A model generated the notes under the pieces. It was not told the DNA's origin. It made no database searches and worked only from the letters and a program-made list of their open reading frames with translations. Position numbers and translations under genes: made by a program. Positions 1-13,570 of a stretch of 64,000 bases of DNA are shown one piece after another. The stretch's first letter is position 1; each line of letters starts with the position of its first letter. This DNA is from Leptoclinus maculatus (taxonomy: Eukaryota > Chordata > Actinopteri > Perciformes > Stichaeidae). The stretch is from the NCBI GenBank assembly GCA_032191485.1, contig JAVDOI010000002.1:10035120-10099119 (forward strand). The letters are read 5' to 3'.

Positions 1-1084
1 TTATTTGTCTCCCATCTCTCTTGTCTCCCTCTCTCTCTCTTTCCCTCATTCTTAGCTTTTGTAGTACCGCTGGGATCTCATTAAGCCACTAACTTCAAAT
101 AAATAAAACAAACCGCAGAGACAAAATGAGAGATCTATGTATTTAAAAAAAATAAAAAACTGGGTTGTAATGACTTCCTTTTCCCTGTTCTGACACCTTT
201 CTCCACTCTCTTCCCTCTCTTCCCCGTCTTTGTCTCGCTGGCTGCCTATGTCAATTCAATTAATTTCAAACAGGCTGTATTGGCAGGACTGAGGCATTTT
301 GATGGTGCCAAAGCTTTACAAAAAAAGAGAAAAAAACATGCTGCATTATATCTGCCTCTCCATGTCTTCCTCGCTTCGCAGCCTTAGCGCTTCCCCACTC
401 TCTCCCTGCCAGCGTGCAATCACTGCAGCCAGCAGAAAGCGCAAACTATCTCCTTCCTTCTTGCACATCTTCCTCAGCCCCTCCTCTGTTTGGGTATTTT
501 TCTCTTTATTGTCCATCTGTAAAAGCCCTCAAATAGAGATGTTCTACTTGTCTTTTCCATTAGAGATGAAAAGACAGCAGTATGGATGGATTGGAAGCTA
601 CATCTTTGATTGTTTCTCTTCTCCATCCTCTTGTTTCCTTCAATGGCCTCCTTCCTTTTCTGTTTGTCCAGTGTGCGTGTGAGTGTGCGTGCACAGTAGC
701 AGGTCTGGGTATTTTACCATCTTCTGCGGGCTTCAGTCCCATGCTCATCATTTGTGGCTGGGATTTTTTGTCCTGAGGCAATGAGAGCGCTGAAGCTGAT
801 CCAGGAGTTTCTTTTAAACACATGAACAGGGAGGCTTGACCTGCTGTTGCAAAGGTCGACTTCGTTACATACAGGTGAAACCTGGGAGTGGACTGTGCCG
901 GGGGCAGAGGTGTGTGTCACGGAGACAAGATGAGCGTCCTGGGAAAGTATCTTATTATTTGAATCGATCAAGCTCAGAGGGTGAGCACCACCAAAGATCT
1001 GCCAATGGAGTGATAGTGCCTGGTGCTCCGAGGACTTCCACTGAGATCAAGAAGCTGCTGATGTCGATTGAGGAAAGAGAGAGA
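1..1084. other. Non-coding stretch, no gene seen
   Basis: This stretch alternates pyrimidine-rich tracts (for example 15-55 and 185-240) with ordinary AT-rich sequence. The open frames here are short, overlap each other on both strands and have no codon bias or recognisable domain. I see no promoter, RNA gene or transposon end. Confidence 0.6.
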
Positions 1085-1120
1085 GGGGGGGGGGGGGGGG
1101 GGGGGAGAGAGAGAGAGAGA
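1085..1120. repeat. Poly-G run followed by GA repeat
   Basis: A 21-nt G run (1085-1105) passes directly into a (GA)n tract. The compound homopurine block is about 36 nt and could form quadruplex or triplex structures. It is also prone to sequencing length error. Confidence 0.97.
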
Positions 1121-1342
1121 AAGCAGAGCAATGGGGGAAAGCCAAAGAGAATAAATACAAGGATAAAAGAAATCTTGATTTTGTCTGAGAGAGTATTGAT
1201 TTTTTCCTCTGGGTTGACCATGTGCGCACAGCCTGTTATTAGTTTAGAAACAAAAAAAAAAGTATAGAGAGTTGGCGGATGTGTGTATGTGTGCGTGCTG
1301 CCTGGCTGCACTGTTTGCATGTTGCCTGAGTGGCATCACGTA

Positions 1343-1390
1343 TGTGTGTGTGTGTGTGTGTATTGAGTGTATGTGTGTGTGTGGGTGTAC
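1343..1390. repeat. (TG)n microsatellite, interrupted
   Basis: About nine TG units at 1343-1361 are followed by a short gap and a second TG run to about 1390. Neutral simple repeat; no function inferred. Confidence 0.95.
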
Positions 1391-1394
1391 AGAG

Positions 1395-1600
1395 GCCTGG
1401 CTATTGGACTGATGTGTGGGCCCGCACGGTTTGGAGTCCCTGGCTGGTTGGAGATGTTGGGATTAGGGGGAGATTAGAGCAGTGATTACACAATGTCTTC
1501 GCTCTAATGATCCCAACTGTTTGTTCATCTTATCAGCCGCGCTGCACTGGATTCCACGACTGCCGCTGATATGAGATAACACAGCGCATTACTCCCATAC
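1395..1600. promoter_or_regulatory. Candidate conserved non-coding element with GATA sites
   Basis: A repeat-poor block between two simple repeats. It contains a CTTATCAG core at 1529-1536 and a GAGATAAC core at 1573-1580, both GATA-type, plus a GATTACACAAT stretch near 1482. The balanced composition and factor-site density resemble vertebrate enhancers, but conservation cannot be seen from one sequence. This is a guess from texture. Confidence 0.22.
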
Positions 1601-1990
1601 ACCCCCGCCCTCCACAGTCCCCCAACTCATACCGCCGCCACCACGCCAGTCAGAGAGAGGAGTGACCCGGCAAGAGTGGGCAAACAAACCCTCAGGGGAA
1701 AGAGAGAAAGCGATGGACATGTACTGTAGGAAATTCGTAGATGGTGAGGGTGACTCACAGGGCTGACCTCTCGAGTCCACAGAAGCATTAGCCAGAGTGC
1801 TCATTGTTCACTGAGACAATACACTGACCCCCTGGAGAGCCCTCGGTCTGCAGTGCAATGTACCCACAGAGCCGCAGCATATTACAGAGGGGGCAGTGGG
1901 TGGAAATAGCGATAAGGTGTCCAATGTATTCTGGTACACTTGTGGTGTAAGTGTACATTTTTTTGGCCGTTGGGGAGAAGTACGAGGTTA

Positions 1991-1993
<3 letters not shown>

Positions 1994-2038
<45 letters not shown>
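1994..2038. repeat. (TG)n microsatellite, 45 nt
   Basis: Uninterrupted TG repeat of about 22 units. Confidence 0.98.
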
Positions 2039-2039
<1 letters not shown>

Positions 2040-4370
2040 ACATATTTCTCTGTAAAAGGAAAAGGTTGTAGCTGGTTTCAGTCAGCGCGGTGGCCTATGA
2101 AATAAAGGAGTTTTTAATAAAGTAAGGATGCGCAGATTTGTGTGCTTAAGTGTGTTTGCCTAAATATGACTCTTTGCGTGAGAGAATACAGTATATGTGT
2201 GTATCAGCATGTGTGTGTGTGCACTTCTCTCCATGCCTGCATGCCACTCTGATCTCCCCCATTACAAGGTCGATTAAGCCACTAATCCCCAAAATACACG
2301 CGTCCAACAGCACGACACTGAAAAAAAAAAAAGAAGAATCTCTCCCAAGGAAAAAATGGCTGAATCTTCCCTTCCCTGTTGCTCGGAGCTTAAGCCACAC
2401 ACCAGTGCAGCATGCTACAGAGCATGAGCACGGAAATGTGTTTTACCTCCATAACCACACAGGCAGGGGGATTAACAGGCACCTAAACCCTGGAAAAGCA
2501 GCTTCTTTTACACTTCTGTGGCCTCAGAAGAAGAAAAAAAATAAAAAAATACACAGCCACAGTGACACAGCAGGACTTTGAACGCTACACATTAGCCATC
2601 ATTCATATTAACTTCCTATTTCCTGGCTAGTTGTGGTAGGCGTGACGGTCACACAGTTGGAGGAAACGGATGAAAAAGATTCAAAAACGCTGAACACGAG
2701 TTAATGGAATGAAGATAAAAATCTCCTGACATCCTTTTGTTTTTCCCTCGAACAACGGCTAGTGCACGTTTCCAATGCGTTTCCTATAATCTCATGACTG
2801 CATACTGAAAACCAGTAATTACTGTGGCTCTTTACTTATGTATCCCTGTTGTCCTGCTCTGCTCACTGGAGGAGATGTGGAGGAATCTGCATAACCTTTA
2901 ATTAGAGCGCTGGTGTTTCGTAGCAGAGGCTCCGTCAGGTTAGATGGAGCAGAGCCGAGGACCGGGGGGCCCTAGGAGACGTCCTGACTCCACCATCTAC
3001 TTCCTAAATTTGGCCTGATTCACCAGGAGTTATGCTTAAACCCTTATCCTGCTTCATTCTTCCGTGTCTTTCCCTCTCTGTAAGGTTGGTTAGCTTGAAT
3101 GCTTCAGATGTGTTGGATTTGTTTTCGCAGAATACTATTTCATGAAAAACATGATTTGGGTTCATATCATCATTTTGGTTGTTCGGGGTGCGTTGACATC
3201 ACATTTAGGTTGAAACCTGACACTAATAATATAAATTGTGTGTTCTGCTCTTTATCTCACACCATATTGCTATACACACGTACTGGGATTGCTAGGCAAC
3301 AGCTTGGATCCATGTTTACTTTTCTGTCAGCTGTGGTCATTTTGAGGTCAACACTTGAATAATGTTTACGTTTACGTGAAACGTAAACCGGTCAATAGAA
3401 CAAAATGATCTGCACACTCTGAATCTGACACATTGCTGCCATGTATGTCGTTCAGGAAGAGTCCTTCTCAGTTTGTTAAATATTAGCATTCTGTTTTCGT
3501 AACGAATGCCAGCTTGCTCACCTGAATGACCCCAAATGTTTGTACGACAAACAGTAGCCGGTCTTGCTCAGTTGAGGAGCTACTGTAAATACAAACATAA
3601 ACAACAAAACTATTCAATCACGATAATCCACGAAACAGCCTGCAGTGTTGTGTTATGTCTATTAGACAGTGACATCTCAGAATTAGGCTTGGACAAATAT
3701 TATAGAGGACAAAAGGACATAGGAATTTGGAAGGCATTGTATCAAATGATGTTCTTTTTGCCTGTATGAGTAAACACAGCAAAGATATCTTCCAATATTT
3801 TGCAGTGGTTGCAAACAGATTCGTTGAACTAGAATTTCCATCATCCCTAAATGTACTGTTCCATGAATAGGGCCAACAGAAAAGCATTTGTTCCACAATC
3901 CATGTTTATTGAAAGTTTGACTCTGTTTTTGAAAACTGGTGATCTGAAAGTTTTTTTGTGGTATCCACAGTCTGACGTATCTTACGCCTCCATGCTGTAC
4001 AACTCCATCGTTGTCCAAAAAAACGTATATTACTGTGCATGAAATAAACATGCCATTGTAACTGTATGACATAAGCCTGCATTGTGATCAACATGAGCAG
4101 AGTTGTTTACTAGCTTTGTGCCGAGCTGATATCGCCGTGCATGCTTGGACCTCCACCCTCTCCAAGTCCACCAACCACCTACCATTACTACTGTAACCAC
4201 AAAGTCCCTGTGTGCAGTAGCGCCAGCCGACAGTATGTCTGTTGTATGTTCCTGTGGTGTTTGCTGTAATACTCGGGTCCTATCGCAGCTGGTGGTCTCT
4301 TGGCTCCCCCCCTGCAGGGTATAGATCTGCTCCCTTGTCTGAGGATCCAGCTAACATGGCTGACCCCTCT
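2039..4370. other. Non-coding stretch, no gene seen
   Basis: Mixed-composition sequence with A-rich runs near 2321 and 2531. A small inverted repeat lies at 3364-3388 (10-bp arms, 5-nt loop). The open frames in the block are unsupported: they overlap on both strands and match nothing I know. The part around 2840-2960, with an AATTAGAG motif, could be regulatory, but nothing firm can be said. Confidence 0.5.
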
Positions 4371-4378
4371 CTTTGCAG

Positions 4379-4470
4379 GTTTGTGGGCTCTAAGAGGTCT
4401 GTCTCTGGCTGACGTTTTTTTGCGCCACCAGGAGAGCCTCGGTCACGCCTCCAGACTAATTGAATTGTAA
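4379..4470 (+). other. Possible exon after a strong splice acceptor
   Basis: A good acceptor ends at 4378: a CTAAC and a CTGAC branch-like sequence, then a CCCTCTCTTTGCAG tract. The downstream phase starting with TTG at 4381 stays open for 29 codons (LWALRGLSLADV..., ending ...SRLIEL) and stops at TAA 4468-4470. If real it would be a short terminal coding or UTR exon on the plus strand. I recognise no protein. A chance acceptor is at least as likely, since such motifs are common in non-coding DNA. Confidence 0.15.
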
Positions 4471-4599
4471 TGAATCCCAATTCTTGTTTCTGGCGTCTAA
4501 ATATGTGCATGTCTGTGTCCTGAGGTTGCTGGAACGTCCAAGACTCAAAGTATATCTTGTAATCATACATATTTTAACCATATTGGTAATCATGATGGC

Positions 4600-5200
4600 A
4601 AAGTAGAGATTTCCAGTTTTGTGATAAATCAAAACTAAGCATAAGGCTGGTGATAAAACTAATTAGCATCTGGCTAACTGAGATAATTAGTATGAAGCTA
4701 TGCAAGCACAGACAGTTCATTTGTTCTGCTTACTTATGGCCTATGAATGCATAATTAGCCATGTTTAAGGGCACAGGTGATGTATTGTAGCAGCACAGGC
4801 CAATCATTAATAATGGATATGCATCACCTCTTCTAAAATTCTCCTGAACTGCAAAGTGAGAAAATCCACCAGAGGTTTAGACACATTAAAATTAAATTGC
4901 ATGTAAATTATCCAACTCATCTGACAAAAGTAGAGATCAGTGTCATTCTTTCTTGTTGTAATCTCCCTCATGTAATAATTCAAATCTGGTGTGACTTTGC
5001 TACATTTTAAAATAAAAGGGTTCCCTGACTCAAAGGGCTAATACTAATGCTAATATTAATTAAGATAATACTATGTTCAAAGCGTTAGATGTATCCCCAT
5101 CAGTGCTCGATTTAAGATAAATACCTGGTTTATCTTTGATTATCATCTAATGAGAAAATAATTAGTGTTTTTCAAAAACACAACACAAGAGCTCAGGGTC
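4600..5200. promoter_or_regulatory. Candidate conserved non-coding element, homeodomain-site rich
   Basis: An AT-rich, simple-repeat-free block with many homeodomain-type ATTA/TAAT cores: AATTAG near 4661, ATAATTAG near 4683, ATAATTAGCC near 4751, ATCATTAATAATGG near 4803, and TAATATTAATTAAG near 5052. It also has an ATGCATC octamer-like site near 4819. Such blocks around developmental genes are often deeply conserved enhancers. Direct evidence here is only motif density and absence of repeats. Confidence 0.33.
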
Positions 5201-5989
5201 CCTCAATTATAATCTCCCAGTTGGTTGTGAATCCTCATGACAATGTATCCACACCATCAAACCCAAAAAGAAACACACTGCACGGTTAAATAAATAAATA
5301 ATAATAAAATAAATAAAAAAAGAAGGCTCCAAGAAGAAGCATTGTAATATGAGTACATTGTTTCTATTCAGACAGAATTTATTCAAACACTTGACTGCAG
5401 TTTTTCTTCCTCTCTGCACTGTTTGGTGTCGCCCGGTGGGTGAACAAGCATGCGTATGATTTTGTGTTTGTTGAGTATTATTTATTTTGTCGTGTAATTA
5501 TCTAGCGCCCTTTGCAGAATGGTGCTGCAGCTCCAGGTGACCAATCAATGAGTAATGAGAGACCTGTGAGAGATTGACTGCAACCCACGTCCCCTTCGTC
5601 TCACGCGGGTCTTAATCACAGTGACACAGGGACCCCCCTGATGCATGCCTGGAAATGTTTAGGCCTGTTTGACTTAACAGGGCTATGCACTTCCCAGAAC
5701 CCCCCCCCCCCCCCCCCCCCCCTCCTTCCACCGCCTGATGAAAGTGAAAGGATGAAATTGAAGCCAAGAGCTGGACTGTAGTATACCTGAGGGGGCAAAG
5801 TGGTTCTATAAATGGAGATGTGAAGCGGCTCATGAATAGCATTTTAACCTGCGGACAAAGTCTGCAGGTTAAAATGTCCACTTTCAATTGGTCAGGGTCA
5901 AAATGAGAATAGTGAGGAGAGATTCAATGAAAGCCTTAATGAAAGCCATTGGTATCTAAAGAAAACTTAATTCAGTCAGGACTACTGCT
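5201..5989. other. Non-coding stretch with poly-C run
   Basis: AT-rich sequence with (AAAT)n-like runs at 5285-5320, then the poly-C tract at 5700-5722, then ordinary sequence. No gene evidence. The two minus-strand frames across the poly-C tract only reflect the homopolymer read as glycines. Confidence 0.55.
5700..5722. repeat. Poly-C run, 23 nt
   Basis: Uninterrupted C homopolymer (poly-G on the minus strand). True length is uncertain because such runs are copied poorly. Confidence 0.97.
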
Positions 5990-6260
5990 TAATTGGATTC
6001 TCAAAAGCCTTTTCATTTGATTGGTATATTTTTGTCATCTTAAAGCAGCATGGGGCCAGACTATGAATGCTGTTCGGCCATGTGTCTTTCTTATGAATGA
6101 TTAATATTCATCGCTGGTTCTCCTCTGCTTTTAATCATTCTGAATGTTTGGCCTTGGCACACCCACACGTCGCAAACCTCAGCAAAAGTCAAGCCATTGT
6201 GGGATTTCCATTCGACTATTTAATAACCTCAATGTAGATTTGAAACACCGTGAACATGTA
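5990..6260. promoter_or_regulatory. Candidate conserved non-coding element
   Basis: Repeat-poor block with an ATGATTAATATTCATCG stretch near 6096-6112 that combines TAAT homeodomain cores and ATTCAT, plus AATCATTCTGAATG near 6134. The texture is like the 4.6-5.2 kb block. No conservation data available. Confidence 0.27.
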
Positions 6261-9340
<3,080 letters not shown>

Positions 9341-9351
9341 CTCTTCTGCAG

Positions 9352-9402
9352 TACAGTCACAGCTCTGCCAGTCCAGGAAAGACATCTCAATTTCCCCTGC
9401 TG
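9352..9402 (+). other. Possible 51-nt internal exon
   Basis: A pyrimidine-rich acceptor (TCTTTTCATCCTCTTCTGCAG, ending at 9351) and a donor-like GTATGA at 9403 enclose 51 nt. This is divisible by three and open in all three phases; phase 0 reads YSHSSASPGKTSQFPLL. This is the geometry expected of a small cassette exon. The donor is only moderate (CTG|GTATGA), and I cannot assign the peptide to a protein. Confidence 0.17.
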
Positions 9403-9471
9403 GTATGAACAGTTTTATTCTACTTTGTACATTACATTTATTGAGTATAGAAGAAAGGAATAGAGTGAGAT

Positions 9472-9495
9472 ACACACACACACACACACACACAC
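9472..9495. repeat. (CA)n microsatellite
   Basis: About 12 CA units. Confidence 0.96.
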
Positions 9496-9529
9496 TCATA
9501 CATTATTAAGAATGTGATCGCACGCCTTC

Positions 9530-9860
9530 CTCCCGACAGGTGACATATCAGGATATCCCGTGTATCATTATTATTAATTGCTCTTGGAGAATATCAGTGC
9601 ATGTTGGTTCCCTGTCAATTAAGTGCACAACAATGGAGACAAGCTCACCTCCACTGGCCCTCTCCTGCAAGCACAACTGCTTTTTTTTTCCTCCTTCTTC
9701 CCAGGAATCAATTCTCAGTGGTAGACTTCAGTAAGCTCATTAGGCTCTCACTAGGCACCGACTCCATTACGGCTGCATAATTACCACAGTTCTGCCTTCA
9801 TCCCCCTCTCTGAAAGAAACACCTCCATTCTGGGCCTGACAGTGATTATTGTTATGATAC
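9530..9860. promoter_or_regulatory. Candidate conserved non-coding element
   Basis: Repeat-poor block with ATTATTATTAATTGC near 9568, CAATTAAGTG near 9617 and GCATAATTACC near 9773. Homeodomain-type cores and balanced composition only. Function not shown. Confidence 0.27.
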
Positions 9861-11945
9861 ATCACCTGGGAACTGAGAGCTGAAAGCATTCTTTACATTG
9901 CACCATTCCGTATCTACATGCTGTGTGCTTGTAAACCAGAATTAGCTACATATTGTGTATATGTATTACAAAACCGAGTCCCTTTTTTCAAATCTGCATT
10001 TGTCACTGTTGGCAAGCAGCAGGTATAATATGTTTGGGTCTTGTGATTTTTCTTTCTTTCCTGTGTCTAGATTATGTCCCTGTTCATGTTCGCTGCTCAC
10101 GCCTGATGTGCCTGTCTTATGTTCATCAGGTATTCTACCATGCATAAACTACAATAGATATTTATTAGATTTACATATGTTCCTCTGCTCTTGCATATGC
10201 AATTGTGCGTGGTTGTATGCTCACATGAGAGTGTGCATTTGTTTCTATTTCCGCTGCTTGTGTGTGTGTGTGTGTGTGCTTTCAAATTGTGCATGTGTGA
10301 ATAAATGCGCAGATGGGATTCGGGTGGCTAGAGCAGGGAAGGCTGGAGCAGCAGCCACGCTTTGCCTCTCCTTCCTCTCGCAGGCGGTGCAAAGGAAGTG
10401 TAACATGACATGAAGATAATTAAAAAAGCTAGATACATATATATTAAAAACAGCAAAGCCTACGGTAGGAGGACAGGGCCAGGAGTCATTAGGATTCTGT
10501 CCATAATTTAAACTTAAACCGGGCCTTAGCTAACCACCCTGAAGGCAGAGCACGCCTCTCGGAGAGCTGATATTTCATTACTCCAGTCTGGAGGGAGTTT
10601 TGATCCGAGTGCGCCTCACCTCCCCAGCTCCCTGGCTTGATCTGTATCTGCCTTATGCAGAGCTGGAGACACCCTATGGGAGCACAGCTCATGCTGTGCA
10701 GCTCCATATTGGACTCTGGTCTTGGGAATTTTTCAATCCAACCCACACATGCAAGGGTGACTCAACAAGCGCTTAGCACTTGAATCCTGTAGCTGCTACT
10801 TCTCCAAACATGTAATATTAAATGTTACTGCTTGCCAGAAAAGAAAAAAAACAACCCCAAAGCATTATGAATAATCTTATCCAAGGCGGCTGCTATGAAT
10901 ACCAGCACACCACATTGCAACCAGGTACATTTTTCATTGCTTTTAGTCTTAAATTTGCAAGAGAGACACAGAGATGCGAGCGGCGAAGAAGGTGTGAAAA
11001 CTGACATAGTGTGGAAGTGAAGTGATTGGGGATGTATAGTTAGCAATGTGGCGCCAACAAATCTGTGCCTGTCTTGCACATATGCTGCTGTGAGCAAAGC
11101 AACCATCACTCTCACAACGGTGGGGACAATTACCCGCCATTATCCGTTAAGTAGGTGACTTTCTAAAGTATGCGTCTTTTGCTCCGCTTTGTGTGTGAAT
11201 TTCCTGAAGTAGAGTGTTTACACGGCAGCCACTGGCCACCCCGAGAGCAGAGGAATTGGCCACGATAACAGCTGTAACAACAGAGTATATCGTCTAATAG
11301 GAGCCCAGTTATTCGGGAGGTGAATATATTTCTTGAGGGGATGATTAAATGAGAACATTGCAGAGGAGGTGATAGATGAAAAGAGAGAGATAGAAATGTG
11401 CTGAGAAGGAGTGGGAAGGCAGCAGATATAGTGAGGGGAGAGAGAAAAGCAAGAAGAAGTGAAAATGAACAGGTGGGAGTAGAGGAGCTGAAATAAAGAA
11501 AGAGAGTGAGGCAGGCTGAAAGTAAGAGACATATCATGGAGCGGGGGGGAAGAGGGGAACGGGAGGAGAAGAGTCTGATTGCTGGGCAGAGAAAGTACAA
11601 GAACATTAGCTGTTTCATTACACAGAGCAAGAGAGCCTGAATCTCTCCACACAGGGAGGTACCTTCCATTAGAGAGCTCCAACCCCCAAAATACCCCCAG
11701 AACAGAGCTCTCCATTTGGCCCTCATTTTCACTCCCATTCACCACGAAGGCAGGGTCACAGCAGAGTGGGGAGAAGTCCTGCCTGTCTGTGTGTGTGTGT
11801 GTGTGTGTTCAGCTGTCTATGAATGTAATACATGTTTACAGCTGTCTATTTTGAAATAGACTAGAATGTATTCTGGGCAGGCAATGTTCTAGGTACTGTG
11901 ACTGGGATTATCAAAGGACACAGACATCTCTGACACAAAGCGGCT
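9861..11945. other. Non-coding stretch, purine-rich centre
   Basis: Includes short TG runs (10259-10280, about 11788-11808) and a strongly purine-rich plus strand at 11340-11580. The 191- and 175-residue minus-strand frames over 11163-11745 are the pyrimidine complement of that tract (Ser/Leu/Pro-rich) and are not credible genes. Confidence 0.55.
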
Positions 11946-12861
11946 CCTTAAAGGGACACGCAAATAAAAAGAAATACATAGTTTTTCTATTACCTGTAGT
12001 GCCATTTACCAATCGTAATTGCTTTGGTGTGTGTTGTTGTGAGATGTTGGAGGTATCAGCTGTAGAGATTTCTGCCTTCTGTCGAATATAATAGGAACAA
12101 AGCGCCAAAAAGGTACATTTGAAAAACAGCAATGTCTCCTTTCCAGAAAGCATAACCCAGTTACTCAAGGTAATCAGACACAGAACAATTTCTTCTTTTT
12201 CTTTCTACCGAACTACACCCCCCTCCCGTATCACCGTGCAGAAGGAAGCACATCTATTCAAGGGAAAGAGGTTCGTGCTTGCGACAGCGCAAGATGTTAA
12301 CATTAATGGAGTCCTCCTCGGCTGGCAGTATCGATGGATTTTGGGATTATTGCAGAAAAAAAGCTCTGTGGCGAAAAAAAGTTTTATGATACTTTCGCGT
12401 TTTGTTCGGCAAGATAACCTTCACAAATGAACACCACGTTTATGGTTTTTGATCTGTGAATGCAATCGGTTGAAGTAAAAAAAAGTAACGTCTTCATAAG
12501 ACAGGTAAAAGCTTCAAAATTCGCAAGAGGGGTATTTACTGTGATATTTTATATTGTAGAACATCAAAATCTCTTAAGCTTGACTTTATGGTATCTGAAG
12601 AAAAAAGCAAAACAACACTTCTGGACGAGGGAGCCAGGAGTGCAAAAATGCTTACTCATTTCCAAGTTTTGGGACTTATTCCTGCTGCACTCTATAGAGG
12701 CACGCCTCCTTCTGTGCCGCGATACGGTCGGCTGCTGTAGTTCTCTGCGGCCAATATCTCCAACGCTTGGCAACTCACACTGAAGCAATCTAGACTGACA
12801 AATAGCACCAGAAGAAACATTTGTATTGTGTAATTTGTTGGCAAACTGTCTCTTTAAAGGT
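11946..12861. mobile_element. Interspersed repeat with long imperfect inverted ends
   Basis: The left end (CCTTAAAGGGACA at 11946) and the right end (TGTCTCTTTAAAGG ending at 12860) are inverted relatives. The inverted similarity continues inward about 130-150 bp: GAGATGTTGGAGGTATCAGC near 12042 against the complement of the CCAATATCTCCAACGC stretch near 12752. The core, with TTTCTACCGAACTACACCC near 12203 and GCAGAAGGAAGC near 12239, matches from memory a repeat met very often in percomorph fish genomes. It is non-autonomous: frames inside are short and carry no transposase. I cannot see a clear target duplication, so the superfamily is unassigned. Confidence 0.65.
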
Positions 12862-12999
12862 TCTTTGCATGTTGTTAAACAGGGCAGAGATTATGCTGTG
12901 GAAGGCAGGTTTTTTGCGCGGTGTGTGTGTGTGTGTGCATGTGTTTCTATTTTACTGTATCTTTGAAAGAGAAAGCAAGAGAGGGAGAGCCGCAGGTGA

Positions 13000-13570
13000 C
13001 TTCATCAGTCAGGGAGACAGGTGGGTTCCGTCAGTGTGACGGCCTCGTCAGCGGCCCATATTAAACACATTAAACACTGGGCCGAGCTCCTCATTAATCA
13101 GCCCAGAGGGATGACAGCCAGCTCTGCTATCGGCCCCATACATCCACGCATGCCCAGGGCTGTCTGGGCCCCAGGTAATATACCTCTTCCGCAGATAACA
13201 CTATGATAGATCGATGCAGCCTCTCTGATTGGGGCTCGCTAGTGTAATACCACCTTGTCTGGCTTTATCAGAGAAGCCCATTGAGCAGTCATGGCAGATC
13301 AGCTCCTCAAGAGCGTCATGATTCAACCCATTTTTGACTGGAAGGGAATGTAGGGATGTTGCCGTCAGCTGATTTAGTGTCAGAACTATAAGGCGAGACG
13401 GGTATTTTAAATGTACCGTCCAATCCTAATTGTCATGCCTACCCCCTCTTGGAGAGAATAATGACATGCTGTTTGCAACCTGTCACATTAATTTAATCAG
13501 TGTTATTAACCCCTGAAGAGAACCTCCAGCTTGAGAGGTGTGATTGATTAATTCTCACAGTTTCCTGCAG
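13000..13570. promoter_or_regulatory. Candidate conserved non-coding element cluster
   Basis: A repeat-poor block containing GCCCATATTAAACACATTAA near 13056, TCCTCATTAATCAGCCC near 13089, AATCCTAATTGTCATGCC near 13422 and GATTGATTAATTCTC near 13543. CG-containing segments alternate with TAAT cores, as in many deep vertebrate enhancers. An ORF at 13021-13206 crosses it but has no domain. Confidence 0.33.

Noticed and set aside
11163..11745. 191- and 175-residue minus-strand frames
   Set aside because: Two overlapping frames from the complement of a GA-rich block; composition follows the DNA skew and no motif is present.
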